NCBI GenBank assembly: GCA_022184915.1
Contig: JAGTJU010000001.1
Coordinates: 1,769,339-1,833,338, forward strand
DNA: 64,000 nt
Origin: Myxococcales bacterium
GTDB lineage: Bacteria > Myxococcota_A > Polyangia > Fen-1088
Reading direction: 5' to 3'
Positions 9,995 to 20,835 of this stretch are shown piece by piece. The notes under the pieces were generated by a model. It ran no database searches, was not told the DNA's origin, and saw nothing but the letters and a program-made list of their open reading frames with translations. The number at the start of each line of letters is the position of its first letter. Positions within the stretch are counted from its first letter, which is position 1. Both the position numbers and the translations under genes were made by a program.

Positions 9995-12049
9995 TCAGTA
10001 AGCAGGCCGCCAGATAAAGTCGGCGCTCTTGACATACTGAACAAGGCCTTCGCGTAAGTCTCCGCCGGCGTCTTTGACGGCTTTGTCCATCGCTCGTACG
10101 CGGCAGACGTCCACGCCTTCCGAATCTGGGTCATCTTGGGAAAGGTTACCCGCCGCGGTTCGCCCGGTGACGTACTCGTAGAACTGGGACACGATGCACT
10201 GACGGACCGTCTCGCTCGTAGCGAGCTTCTTCGTGAGGTCGACAGCGTTCTGGAAAGGACCGTCGATATCAGTACCAAACCCGAGCACGCCCGAGGCATC
10301 CACCGTCTTGCTGGGGTTGTTGTCGTCCTTCGTAATGTACTGGCCGAAGTCGTTGTAGTTCTCAAACGCGAAGCCGGGCGGGTCGAGCACGGTGTGGCAC
10401 GAGATGCAGGGTGAGTCCTTGACCCGGAAAATGAACTGTTCCCGGTTCGATCCGCTCTCGGGGAAAGCCCCGCTGCCTTCAGCTTCGGCGGCCCGTTCGA
10501 GAGCGTCTGCCGGCGGTGTCCCCAAGGAGCGACAAAAGAGCTTCGACATCATGAACGAGCCGCGGGCGGGAGGGTTGGGCGTACTGAAGTGAGAGTAAGC
10601 CCACGGAAAGAACAGCCTCGTGAGAAAGCCTTGGCGGTTCTCCGGCAGGTTGTCGATTGGCTGGTAGTTGGGATCAGTGAAGTCATAGCTGTCGATGGGG
10701 GCGCCTGCGGCTGCCTCTTCTTCCTCGTCGTATCGAAGGAGCCGGCCCTCCATGTACATGGCCTTCGAGTACTTGTTCACCCAGCCTTTGCGGGATGTGA
10801 AGAAGGTGTTTAGAGACCCATCAGCATCGGCTAGAAAGAACTCCGAGAACCGCTCCGCCTCGTAACGGGCCGAGAGGGCGAGCCCACGCTGAATCGAATG
10901 GGGCCGCTCGTTAAGCCTTCGTCCAGGGTAGAGACGGTAACTTTCGCTGAAGATCTTCTCGAAATCGGCCCACTGTCGGAAGAACTCGGTGGCCGTGAAC
11001 CTGAAGCGCTTGTCGGCAAGCAGGCGCCTTGCCTGTTTTTCGCGTTCCGCGGGGTCGGTCAGCTTGCCTTCGGCGGCGGCCGTCATGAGCTCGGCGTCAG
11101 GGCCGGCATGCCAGAACATGTACGAGAGCCGCGCCGCGATCTCGTTTTGCGCCAGCGTAATGGCCTGACCCTGCTTCGTGGATTCGTCGCCCGTCTCCAG
11201 TCGGTACAGGAAGGCAGGAGACTGGAGCAACCCCTCGATGAGCAGCCTGGACGCAGCCAAGAAGGCATCGACGCCGGCACCTGCGGATTGGGCCGCGTTG
11301 AACTCGTCTTCAAAGAACGTGTAGAGGCGCTGCTTCTCGGCATCGGTGAGTGGCCGCCGGTAGAACTTGGGGCCAAGAGTGTCGACCACCTGCCTGCCAC
11401 AAGCCACGGTTTTGTCCGTGCACGGCAGAGACTTGGAAAGGTTGGCCGGAAGGGTCACGAGTTCTGCCATGACCACCCCGAGATCCGTGAAGCTTTCCAC
11501 CTTCGCCGGCGTGGGGTTCAGATTCTCGGCGCGGTTCTCGAAACCGAAGGTGTCAGGATCCGGTACACCGAGCGCGATGAAGTGTGTTTTTGCGGCGGCC
11601 GCTCCCTGGGGTGCCCCTGGACGAACAAACTCCACGCGGTGGTTGTCTAGGCGGAAGACGCCGTCCGCGTCGGGTGTGAAGGCGTGAGGGAAAATTTCCC
11701 GGGCGCTCGCGGCGAACTCGAGGCGCGTGAGGCGCCGCACGGGGGCCGGGGGCAACGCGCCACAGGCGTCAACCCCTGGCGGGGGCATGACCAACATGCC
11801 GCCGCTGCCGCCGCCCGGGTTGGTCCCACCGCCATTGCCGGCGTTTCCGCTCGTCCCGGCGTTGCCGTTCCCGCCGCTTCCGTTGCCACCCCGACCTCCG
11901 TTGGTCCCACCGCCGTTGTCGTTGTCGTCTTCGTCGTCCATGTCCATGGACGTTCCAGAACTGGTACACGCGGTCCCGAGCGCCAAGAGTACGGTGAGTG
12001 AGGCGGACAACGAGAGCGCGCGGGGCCTACGGGGAACTCGGCTATTCAT
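9995..12049 (-). CDS. DUF1587/1595/1592/1588/1585 lipoprotein with haem c motif
   Basis: About 684 residues from ATG 12049 (MNSRVPRRPR). A GGAG sequence lies about 6 nt upstream of this start; longer starts add unrelated sequence. A signal peptide ends in a lipobox (LLALGTAC), followed by an acidic and then Gly/Asn-rich linker of about 45 residues. The family domains then run in the usual order: RRLTRLEFAASAREIF (DUF1587), then DUF1595, DUF1592 (SPAFLYRLETGD), DUF1588 with CISCH, and DUF1585. One CXXCH motif predicts haem c. The paired DUF1552 gene follows. The role is not established for the family. Confidence 0.88.
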   Translation of the reverse strand: MNSRVPRRPRALSLSASLTVLLALGTACTSSGTSMDMDDEDDNDNGGGTNGGRGGNGSGGNGNAGTSGNAGNGGGTNPGGGSGGMLVMPPPGVDACGALPPAPVRRLTRLEFAASAREIFPHAFTPDADGVFRLDNHRVEFVRPGAPQGAAAAKTHFIALGVPDPDTFGFENRAENLNPTPAKVESFTDLGVVMAELVTLPANLSKSLPCTDKTVACGRQVVDTLGPKFYRRPLTDAEKQRLYTFFEDEFNAAQSAGAGVDAFLAASRLLIEGLLQSPAFLYRLETGDESTKQGQAITLAQNEIAARLSYMFWHAGPDAELMTAAAEGKLTDPAEREKQARRLLADKRFRFTATEFFRQWADFEKIFSESYRLYPGRRLNERPHSIQRGLALSARYEAERFSEFFLADADGSLNTFFTSRKGWVNKYSKAMYMEGRLLRYDEEEEAAAGAPIDSYDFTDPNYQPIDNLPENRQGFLTRLFFPWAYSHFSTPNPPARGSFMMSKLFCRSLGTPPADALERAAEAEGSGAFPESGSNREQFIFRVKDSPCISCHTVLDPPGFAFENYNDFGQYITKDDNNPSKTVDASGVLGFGTDIDGPFQNAVDLTKKLATSETVRQCIVSQFYEYVTGRTAAGNLSQDDPDSEGVDVCRVRAMDKAVKDAGGDLREGLVQYVKSADFIWRPAY

Positions 12050-12265
12050 GAGGGTCTCCGAAGCTGGCGTTGGGAGCGGTGCAAGAACCGACACCGCCCT
12101 GCAACATGGGTGTAGCGTGCCGGCCACGTGCGGACAGTTGACACTCGTCGTACAAAACGACAAATCGGTGACGCCGCTCTTGCGCACCGGTCCACGGCTT
12201 GCTTTAAACGCGCCCCGCAATTGTGCCCAGGTACGCTGGGCCAGACCGACATCCCCCAGAAATGC

Positions 12266-12316
12266 AAAAAGCCTCCGGGTTGGCGGTCCTCATCTTGGAC
12301 CGCTCACCCCGAAGGC
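12266..12316 (-). terminator. Rho-independent terminator of the RRM protein gene
   Basis: On the minus strand a long imperfect stem (GCCTTCGGGGTGAGCGGTCC paired with GGACCGCCAACCCGGAGGC) with an AAGATGA loop is followed by TTTTT (plus-strand 12266-12270). It starts 27 bp after the stop of the glycine-rich RNA-binding protein gene. The length of the stem and the T run make this one of the clearest terminators in the window. Confidence 0.85.
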
Positions 12317-12342
12317 TCTTGCTGTGTGGCTTGTCGGGCCGC

Positions 12343-12753
12343 TTACCAGCGACCGCCGCCGCCACCGCCGCCACGACCGCCGCGGCCACCGCCACCGCCG
12401 CCACCACCGCCACCGTAGCCGCCACGGCCACCGCCGCCGCCACCGTAGCCGCCACCACCACCACCACCACCGAAGCCGCGACCACCGCCGCCGCCACCGC
12501 CGCCGGTGCGCTCTTGAGCCTCGTTGACCTTCATGGTGCGGCCCTGGAAGTCCCGGCCGTTGAAGTTGTTGATAGCATCGCTGGCTTCCGAATCGCTCGA
12601 CATCTCGACGAACGCGAAGCCGCGTGGGCGACCGGTCTCACGGTCGGTAACGACCTTGCAATCCACCACGTTGCCAGATTGGCCGAACAGATCGCGCAGA
12701 TCGTCCTCGTTCACGTCGAACGACAAATTGCCCACGAACAGTCTCTTACCCAT
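12343..12753 (-). CDS. Glycine-rich RRM RNA-binding protein
   Basis: About 136 residues from ATG 12753 (MGKRLFVGNLSF). One RNA-recognition motif spans residues 1-80, with RNP2 LFVGNL and RNP1 RGFAFVEM. A tail of about 50 residues consists almost only of glycine with Arg, Tyr, Phe and a terminal Trp. This is the architecture of bacterial Rbp proteins, often cold-induced, which bind single-stranded RNA. A strong terminator follows. The roughly 300-bp gene-free stretch upstream could hold a long leader. The GC-rich triplet repeats encoding the tail create long artefactual open frames on the other strand. Confidence 0.93.
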   Translation of the reverse strand: MGKRLFVGNLSFDVNEDDLRDLFGQSGNVVDCKVVTDRETGRPRGFAFVEMSSDSEASDAINNFNGRDFQGRTMKVNEAQERTGGGGGGGGRGFGGGGGGGGYGGGGGGRGGYGGGGGGGGGGRGGRGGGGGGGRW

Positions 12754-13051
12754 GTCTCGTATCCATCTCAGGGATCTCGAAGGTTGTTTCTCGTCTAGTG
12801 CTCCGTCGATCCCAAGGACGGCTACCCGACTTTTACTGCCCCCCGCCGCCACCAACTTCAGAGGCCATAGTCTACTCGATCTCCGCCGCTGCGGGAATCT
12901 TTAGACGAGGATCTGCCGATCGAATTGCGCGGCTCCGTGCGGAGGCGGCTGTGGCAAGTCTCCGTAATGCCTTGAATTTATTTATGAAAATGCGGAAAAG
13001 AGGGCGCCGATGTGCACTCGTTCCCCGGCCGCATCGAGGCGAAAAAAAGGG
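12754..13051. other. Gene-free interval upstream of the RRM gene
   Basis: About 300 bp between the RRM gene start and the stop of the peptidase gene, both on the minus strand. The centre (about 12930-13000) is AT-richer than its surroundings, which suits a promoter plus a long 5' leader for the RRM gene. I see no conserved open frame, tRNA or clear hairpin, so this is only a positional note. Confidence 0.35.
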
Positions 13052-15253
13052 CTAAAGACCCAGGGTGCGGGCCAGAAATACGTATTCCAGAGCCATCACG
13101 TGCGCTGCCTGACGGATGTCGGCGGCGCCGCCGTGGCCGCCTTCGATGTTCTCGAAGTAAAGGGGCGCGTGTCCCAGCGCCTCGAGGCGCGCCACCATTT
13201 TGCGGGCGTGAGCCGGGTGCACGCGATCGTCTCGGGTGGAGGTCGTGTAAAGCACGGGCGGGTAGGTCACCGCGCCGGCCGGCCTAAGGTTGTGGAACGG
13301 TGAGTAGCGGCTGAGAAAGGCCCAGTCGGCGGGGTCGTCGGGATTGCCGTACTCGCTCATCCACGAGGCTCCGGCGAGCAGCTTGTGAAACCGCCTCATG
13401 TCGGCCAGCGGTACGGCGCTCACGACGGCGCCAAACAGGTCCGGCCGCTGGGTGAGCATCACACTGGTGAGCAAGCCCCCATTGCTGCCACCCGTGATGC
13501 CCAGCTGCTTGGAGGTGGTGACCTTGCGGGCGACGAGGTCCTCGGCCACCGCGATCATGTCGTCATAAGCGTTTTGCCTTTTTTCACGCATGGCCGCCTC
13601 GTGCCACGCGGGACCGTACTCGCCGCCTCCGCGCAAGTTTGCCAGCACGAAGACCCCACCGCGCTCGAGCCACGCGGCCCCCACGGTGGCGTTGTAGCCG
13701 GGCAGCCGGGAGATCTCGAAGCCCCCATAGGCGCTGATGAGGGTGGGGGCCGGCCCCTCGGCCTTGGCCTTCGCCACCTGGAAATAGGGCACCTTCGTGC
13801 CGTCCCGTGAGGTGGCGAAGTGTTGGGTGGCCACGAGACCCGTGGCATCGAAGCGCGCGGGCAGGCGCTTGAGGACTTCGCGCTCGTCCTGGCTCACCGG
13901 CCACAGCGAGAGCGAGGAGGGTGTGAGAAAGTCGCTGTGGCCAAGCCAGGCCTCGTCGCTGTCGTGGGGCGCGACCGGCGAAACGGAGAGCGACCCGGGC
14001 ACGTCAGCCTTCAACGTCCGCCCCTCGAACGTGCCGGCAGGTCCCTTCGAAAACACGGTCACGGCGGTTTTGACGTCGACCAGCGTGGTGACGATGATGT
14101 GGGTCTTCGTGCCTGTCCAATCGTCGAGGGAGGCGTTGGCGGTCGGGGTGAACAGGGCCTGGAAGGCATGCCGCCCTTCGAGCAAGGCTTCGAGGTCTGC
14201 GATGAGGAGCGCGCCTGCCGGGTAGGTGTGGCCGCCCTGCGAGAGGGGGGACCGAGGGCGCAGCAAGGCGTGCCCGTCCCACAGGCCGAAGTCCGCGTCG
14301 TCGGGTTTGGGGATCTCGCGCAGGCGGCCGTCTCGCAACAAAAACGACTTCGAACGCTCGAAGTCGATGCGGCGCGTGAAGAGGTCATAAACGCGGTCAT
14401 GATCGAAGACGCGCCCCCCGCTGGCCGAGACGTCGGAGGCGCTCACGGAGAACACTTCGCGCGCCTCGGAAAGCGGCGTGCCCCGACGCCATTCCTTGAT
14501 CACCCGTGGGTAACCGGAGGTCGTGAGGCTGCCGGCGCCGAAGTCCGTGCCCACGTAAATCGTATCTTCGTCTTTCCACGACACGCTGGTCTTGGCTTCG
14601 GGCACAACGAAGCCTCCAGGTACGAAGGCCTTCGTCGTAAGATCGAACTCTCGCACGACGTCGGCGTCGCCGCCTCCACGCGATAAAGAGATCAAGCACT
14701 TCTTGTAGTGAGGGTGAAGTGCCATGGCCCCGCCATACACCCAACTTTCCTTCTCGGCCTCGCCCAGGGCCTGCACGTCGAGCACCGGCTCCCACGCGGG
14801 GTCAGCCTTCCTGTACTCGCTCCAGGTGGTGCGCCGCCACAAGCCCCGGGGCCGCGCGGCGTCCACCCAGAAATTGTAGAGCCAGGGGCCCATTTGTTGA
14901 ACGCCCGGGATTTTGTCCTTTGCGGAGTAGATCGCGAAGAGCTTCTGCGCGAGCGGCGCGAAGGCGGGGTCTTGCGAGAGCACGCCCTCCGAGGCGGCGT
15001 TGTGGGCCCGCGCCCATGCGAGAGCGCGTTCGCTTTCGATCTCTTCGAGCCACGCGTAGGTTTCGTCCGAATGGGGATCCAACATCGAAGCTGAGTTTAC
15101 GGCCTGCGCGGCCACCGGGCCCGCACCTTTGTCCGATCCCGTGAGCTTGCAGCCCTGGGTGAGCGTGGTGGCAAGGATGAGGGTCAGGGGAAGCGCCGGG
15201 GGGCGCAGGCCCCCGCGAAGGGGCGCGGGGGGAGGCCGGAAGAACATGCTCAC
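13052..15253 (-). CDS. S9 prolyl-oligopeptidase family lipoprotein
   Basis: A 733-residue serine peptidase predicted to cleave short peptides after proline or to act as a related S9 hydrolase. The signal peptide ends in a lipobox-like LTQGC (Cys at about residue 35), suggesting a lipid-anchored envelope enzyme. A beta-propeller domain occupies about residues 80-470. The alpha/beta-hydrolase domain has the nucleophile motif GITGGSNGG, the acid in STRDDRVHP and the catalytic His in NIEGGHGG. The length fits prolyl oligopeptidase (about 700 residues plus leader). No operon partner is evident, and the annotated ATG could be replaced by the next Met two codons later. Confidence 0.9.
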   Translation of the reverse strand: MSMFFRPPPAPLRGGLRPPALPLTLILATTLTQGCKLTGSDKGAGPVAAQAVNSASMLDPHSDETYAWLEEIESERALAWARAHNAASEGVLSQDPAFAPLAQKLFAIYSAKDKIPGVQQMGPWLYNFWVDAARPRGLWRRTTWSEYRKADPAWEPVLDVQALGEAEKESWVYGGAMALHPHYKKCLISLSRGGGDADVVREFDLTTKAFVPGGFVVPEAKTSVSWKDEDTIYVGTDFGAGSLTTSGYPRVIKEWRRGTPLSEAREVFSVSASDVSASGGRVFDHDRVYDLFTRRIDFERSKSFLLRDGRLREIPKPDDADFGLWDGHALLRPRSPLSQGGHTYPAGALLIADLEALLEGRHAFQALFTPTANASLDDWTGTKTHIIVTTLVDVKTAVTVFSKGPAGTFEGRTLKADVPGSLSVSPVAPHDSDEAWLGHSDFLTPSSLSLWPVSQDEREVLKRLPARFDATGLVATQHFATSRDGTKVPYFQVAKAKAEGPAPTLISAYGGFEISRLPGYNATVGAAWLERGGVFVLANLRGGGEYGPAWHEAAMREKRQNAYDDMIAVAEDLVARKVTTSKQLGITGGSNGGLLTSVMLTQRPDLFGAVVSAVPLADMRRFHKLLAGASWMSEYGNPDDPADWAFLSRYSPFHNLRPAGAVTYPPVLYTTSTRDDRVHPAHARKMVARLEALGHAPLYFENIEGGHGGAADIRQAAHVMALEYVFLARTLGL

Positions 15254-15321
15254 GATCCTAGTCGGCCACTGGAGGCGGGCAAGGCGGAGCGTCTGGTGCG
15301 CGGAGGCGCAGGCCGAAGAGA

Positions 15322-16131
15322 TCAGTCCCTGCGGAAGATCGTGGGCATCTCTTGGGGGAACGGTTCGTCCTGCACGTCACCGTGACCGAACACACCCGTG
15401 TAGATCTCGCACCGCGCGGGCGTCGTGGCGTCGTCGCAGCTTTCGTGCTGCGCGCGAATTTTTTCGAGAGGGACCATGGTGTTCGGGGCCGGGCGCAGGG
15501 CCCGCGACGCCATCGCGTGCGGGATGCCCAGCACGGGTTCTTCGTTGGCATGACAGAGGCCGCAGGTGGTCACGTTGCCGAAGGGCAGGCGTTCGAAGGG
15601 CGAGGCGTCGGTGAGCGGCTGGTGTATGGGGAACTCGATCTCCGCCTTGATGGATCGGTCCGCGGCCGTGAGCTGACCGAGCTCGAGAAAAGGGCTACCG
15701 GAGCCGTCTGGCACGACGGAGAGCCACATGTCCCGGGTGAGCAAAAACAAACGCGGGTTCGCGGGGCCGTCGGCAGGCTGGGCGCTGATGCGGCTCAGGG
15801 TGCCGTTCAGACGCAGGGGCCGCGCGAGCGATTCGAGGAAGCAGGGGAGGGTCAGCGCCTGTCCTTCCTGCTGCGCCAAAAGGGCGTTGATGAGCGTGAC
15901 CGTACCCGCGATCGTGGCGGGGTTGTCGTCCACACCCTCGGGGGCTCTGCAGCGCGAGGGGGGAGGCGCCTCGGGGGCAGGGGGCGATTCGGGTGTGGGG
16001 GGCAGTGGCTCTTCGGGGGGTAGGGGCTCGGGCTCTGCCGTCTCACCGCATCCCGAGAGGGCCCCGGGGCCGAAGCCGATGAGCGCAAAGGCGACGAAAA
16101 GCGATGGAATGCGCGCGGAAGAACGGAACAT
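15322..16131 (-). CDS. Lipoprotein with one haem c (CXXCH) motif, unknown function
   Basis: About 269 residues from ATG 16131, chosen because GGAGG lies 7 nt upstream; an ATG six codons earlier lacks this. The leader ends at ALSGC (lipobox), followed by a Pro/Glu-rich linker (PEPLPPEEPLPPTPES). One CXXCH motif (CGLCH) is near residue 190, and the C-terminal part has two further cysteines (SCDD, ARCE). It is presumably an outer-membrane- or surface-anchored monohaem protein. I do not recognise a named family. The next upstream gene on this strand starts about 80 bp away. Confidence 0.6.
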   Translation of the reverse strand: MFRSSARIPSLFVAFALIGFGPGALSGCGETAEPEPLPPEEPLPPTPESPPAPEAPPPSRCRAPEGVDDNPATIAGTVTLINALLAQQEGQALTLPCFLESLARPLRLNGTLSRISAQPADGPANPRLFLLTRDMWLSVVPDGSGSPFLELGQLTAADRSIKAEIEFPIHQPLTDASPFERLPFGNVTTCGLCHANEEPVLGIPHAMASRALRPAPNTMVPLEKIRAQHESCDDATTPARCEIYTGVFGHGDVQDEPFPQEMPTIFRRD

Positions 16132-16212
16132 GATCGACCTCCGGGTCATGCAGCGCGGGGTGTTGCCCCCGATGTCGGCAGAATAGCATCAAATGTGTAT
16201 CTGGAATACCTG

Positions 16213-17631
16213 TTATGCGTTTTCGCCGAGCGCAAACACCCCTTGCCCCGTGATCCAGGAGAGCGCCAGTGTTCGAAAAGTCCATCCGAACGCCTGCGCG
16301 GCGTCTGTGAACGCCCGGTACTCGTCCTGGCGCCACGAGGCGTTGCCGATGAGCTCGTCAAAAACCAGCACGCATCCCGTGGTCAGGTGGGGCCCAAGGT
16401 GGTGCAAGACCGTCCGCGCGCTCTCGTAGAGATCGGCGTCGATGTGCACGAGGCGGGGCGGTTCCGGCAGCCGCGCCGCGAAGGGGGGCAGGGTGTCCTC
16501 GAAGCTGCCGACGTGAAGACGAACATTCGCGGGCACGTCCGGAAGTTCACCGTCGGTGCTGAAAGCGCCAGGGCCGTGGCCCTGCCAGCCTTGCGGAAGG
16601 CCCCAAAACGAATCGAAGGCGTGGACCGTGACGTTTTCGTCTTCGGCCAGGATGCGGGTGGATATCCCGTGGCGCACGCCGAACTCGAGGAGGGGGCCCG
16701 GCAGGTCGGTCTGTCCCAGTGCAAAGGTGAACGTGTCGCGCTTGGTGGCGAAATGTCGAGGCCGCTCCGTGCGCTCTTCGAGCGCGAACATGAGCGCGTC
16801 CACGAGGCCTTCGGCCACGAGTCCCGGGGGGCCGAGCGCGTCCTGCATGGCTGCGCGTTGCCCCTCACGCCCCAGGGCCCCCGCCAGAAAAAAGCGTGCG
16901 AGGGCGTAATGCGGATCCAGGTCCACGGCCCGGTGCGCGGCCTCGATCGCGGGGCCGAGGGCACGATCGTCGAAGAGCACGCGGTGGCGCTCGAGCTGCA
17001 CCGAGGCGTTGGTGGGATCGACAGCGCTTGCCTGCGCGAGCAGATCGAGCGCCGCGCGCTTGTGGCCTTGCTCGGCGAGGAGGCGGGCGAGGGCGAGGGG
17101 GGCGCCCAGGCTGCCCGGATCGAGGTCAAACGCCGTGGCAAGCGCCGTGCGGGCTTCACCGAGGGCGCCGAGGGAGGCGAACCCGATGCCCGCGTCCCGG
17201 TGCACCCGGGGGTCCTGCGGCGCCAGGGCGAGCGCGCGGGCGAAGGCCAAGCGGGCCTCGCGGGCGCGGCCGAGGCGCACGAGGGCGGTGGCCAGATTCA
17301 TGTGGCTGTCGAGGCAGGTGGGGTTCCGGGCCAGCCGTTCCCGGTAACGCGCAACAGCCTCGGCGACGCGGCCTTTGCGGTGGGCGCGCAGCGCCTCGGC
17401 GAGATCGAGCGGCGTGTCGTGGGGGGGTGCGTAGCGCGTCGGGCGCTTTTTGGGGCCACCGGCCTTGGTTCGTCGAGCGGTCAACGGGGATGCAAACGTA
17501 CCACCAGAACACGAGAGCGGGTGCCCGCGAGGGGCAGCTTTCACATGCCGCGCGTTGTCCGTAGGGGACAGGTCACGATTCTTCAAGACGACGGGGTGGG
17601 GCGGCGCCACACTGAAACCCGAACATGACAA
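16213..17631 (-). CDS. TPR protein fused to a TylF/Methyltransf_24-type methyltransferase
   Basis: The N-terminal part (about residues 75-270) is a run of tetratricopeptide repeats (for example AVARYRERLARNP and ARLAFARALALAP). The C-terminal 190 residues are a class I SAM-dependent methyltransferase of the macrocin-O-methyltransferase type: LLEFGVRHGISTRILA, then HAFDSFWGLPQGW and LVHIDADLYESA, where the Asp residues would bind metal. The longest open frame begins at a TTG at 17631 and its first 60 or so residues look non-conserved, so the true start is probably a later GTG or TTG. The gene is divergent from the VOC gene. The substrate may be a sugar or secondary metabolite; this is not known. 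Confidence 0.75.
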   Translation of the reverse strand: MSCSGFSVAPPHPVVLKNRDLSPTDNARHVKAAPRGHPLSCSGGTFASPLTARRTKAGGPKKRPTRYAPPHDTPLDLAEALRAHRKGRVAEAVARYRERLARNPTCLDSHMNLATALVRLGRAREARLAFARALALAPQDPRVHRDAGIGFASLGALGEARTALATAFDLDPGSLGAPLALARLLAEQGHKRAALDLLAQASAVDPTNASVQLERHRVLFDDRALGPAIEAAHRAVDLDPHYALARFFLAGALGREGQRAAMQDALGPPGLVAEGLVDALMFALEERTERPRHFATKRDTFTFALGQTDLPGPLLEFGVRHGISTRILAEDENVTVHAFDSFWGLPQGWQGHGPGAFSTDGELPDVPANVRLHVGSFEDTLPPFAARLPEPPRLVHIDADLYESARTVLHHLGPHLTTGCVLVFDELIGNASWRQDEYRAFTDAAQAFGWTFRTLALSWITGQGVFALGENA

Positions 17632-17641
17632 GGAGCTTGCG

Positions 17642-18082
17642 ATGAAGGTTCACGAAGTGTTTCCCTACCTCCGCGTGCGCAGAGCTGCGGAGGCCATATC
17701 GTTTTATGAGCGCGCGTTCGACGCGAAGGAAAAGTTTCGCCTGGTCGAGCCATCGGGGCGGGTAGGCCACGCAGAGCTGGACCTCGGAGGCACCACGTTG
17801 ATGCTTTCCGAGGAGTATCCCGAGTTGAATCTGCGGGGGCCGGAGTCGCTCGGCGGTACGAGTTTTTCGATTCATCTGCACGTGGACGACGCCGATGCGG
17901 TCATTGCACGTGCGGTGGCCGCAGGGGCCACTTTGGTGCGCGCGGCGCAAGACCACTTTTACGGTGAGCGTTCTGGCACCGTTCGTGATCCCTTCGGCCA
18001 CGAGTGGATGCTGGGACACAGCCTCGAGGAGCTCGCACCCGAAGAGATGCAGCGGCGGTATACGCAGCTGATGGAGGGGTAG
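17642..18082 (+). CDS. VOC/glyoxalase-like protein (PhnB type)
   Basis: A 146-residue protein with an ATG start and AAGGAG 6 nt upstream. It has the paired beta-alpha-beta-beta-beta modules of the vicinal oxygen chelate fold, with EVFPYLRVRRAAEAISFYERAF at the start and GERSGTVRDPFGHEWML near the end, typical of PhnB-like or bleomycin-resistance-like members. The substrate cannot be predicted. It stands alone between the divergent methyltransferase gene and katG. Confidence 0.87.
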   Translation: MKVHEVFPYLRVRRAAEAISFYERAFDAKEKFRLVEPSGRVGHAELDLGGTTLMLSEEYPELNLRGPESLGGTSFSIHLHVDDADAVIARAVAAGATLVRAAQDHFYGERSGTVRDPFGHEWMLGHSLEELAPEEMQRRYTQLMEG

Positions 18083-18105
18083 CTCGTCTGAGGCGCTGGT
18101 TTCGC

Positions 18106-18145
18106 GTGATAGCTGTGGGCTATCACATGCATAAAATCATTCGAT
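18106..18145 (+). promoter_or_regulatory. OxyR-like operator upstream of katG
   Basis: A perfect 8-bp inverted repeat GTGATAGC-N5-GCTATCAC (18106-18126) contains ATAG-N7-CTAT, the spacing of an OxyR half-site. Seven bases further on is a weaker copy, ATAA-N7-CGAT (18131-18145), the position expected of the second half-site. katG begins about 95 bp downstream, and katG is a classical OxyR target. No oxyR gene is in the window. Confidence 0.5.
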
Positions 18146-18172
18146 TTGCCGCATGGCCGCCCCCGGGCTTAG

Positions 18173-20443
<2,271 letters not shown>

Positions 20444-20487
20444 GCTGACATCGCGGGGGACTGCCGCCGCGTGGCCCAAAAAACAAA

Positions 20488-20521
20488 ACCGCGGCGCTCA
20501 ACGTGAACGCCGCGGTCTTTT
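20488..20521. terminator. Bidirectional terminator between katG and tRNA-fMet
   Basis: A perfect 9-bp stem ACCGCGGCG / CGCCGCGGT with an 11-base loop is followed by CTTTTG on the plus strand (serving katG). On the minus strand it is followed by a T-rich run TTTTGTTTTTT (20478-20487), serving the tRNA gene. It lies 44 bp after the katG stop. Confidence 0.85.
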
Positions 20522-20522
20522 G

Positions 20523-20596
<74 letters not shown>

Positions 20597-20835
20597 TCAG
20601 GAGTCTCTTTGGCTTGCGCCGCCGAGGTGTCGGTATTTAGGCCATCGGGAACGTCGGGTCAAGGGCTTTGTGGGAGGAAAATTAACCGAGGCGAAACGGG
20701 GCTCGCACACAGGAGAAATCGAGCTGTCACCCGTTACCGAATGCCGAAGTTCGCGAATACCCCCCTGTTCGCCTCCGCCCCACGGCATGACCCGGGAGCG
20801 GCGCATGTTGTCCCCCACCGAAGAAGGATTTCCCC

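Noticed and set aside
12355..12500. Repetitive GCC/CCACC-rich stretch that looked like a tandem repeat or CRISPR-like array
   Set aside because: It codes in frame for the glycine-rich tail of the RRM protein, with no constant repeat-spacer structure.
16195..17628. 477-codon plus-strand frame opposite the TPR-methyltransferase
   Set aside because: Arg/Gly/Val-rich translation without motifs; the minus strand shows repeats and methyltransferase motifs.
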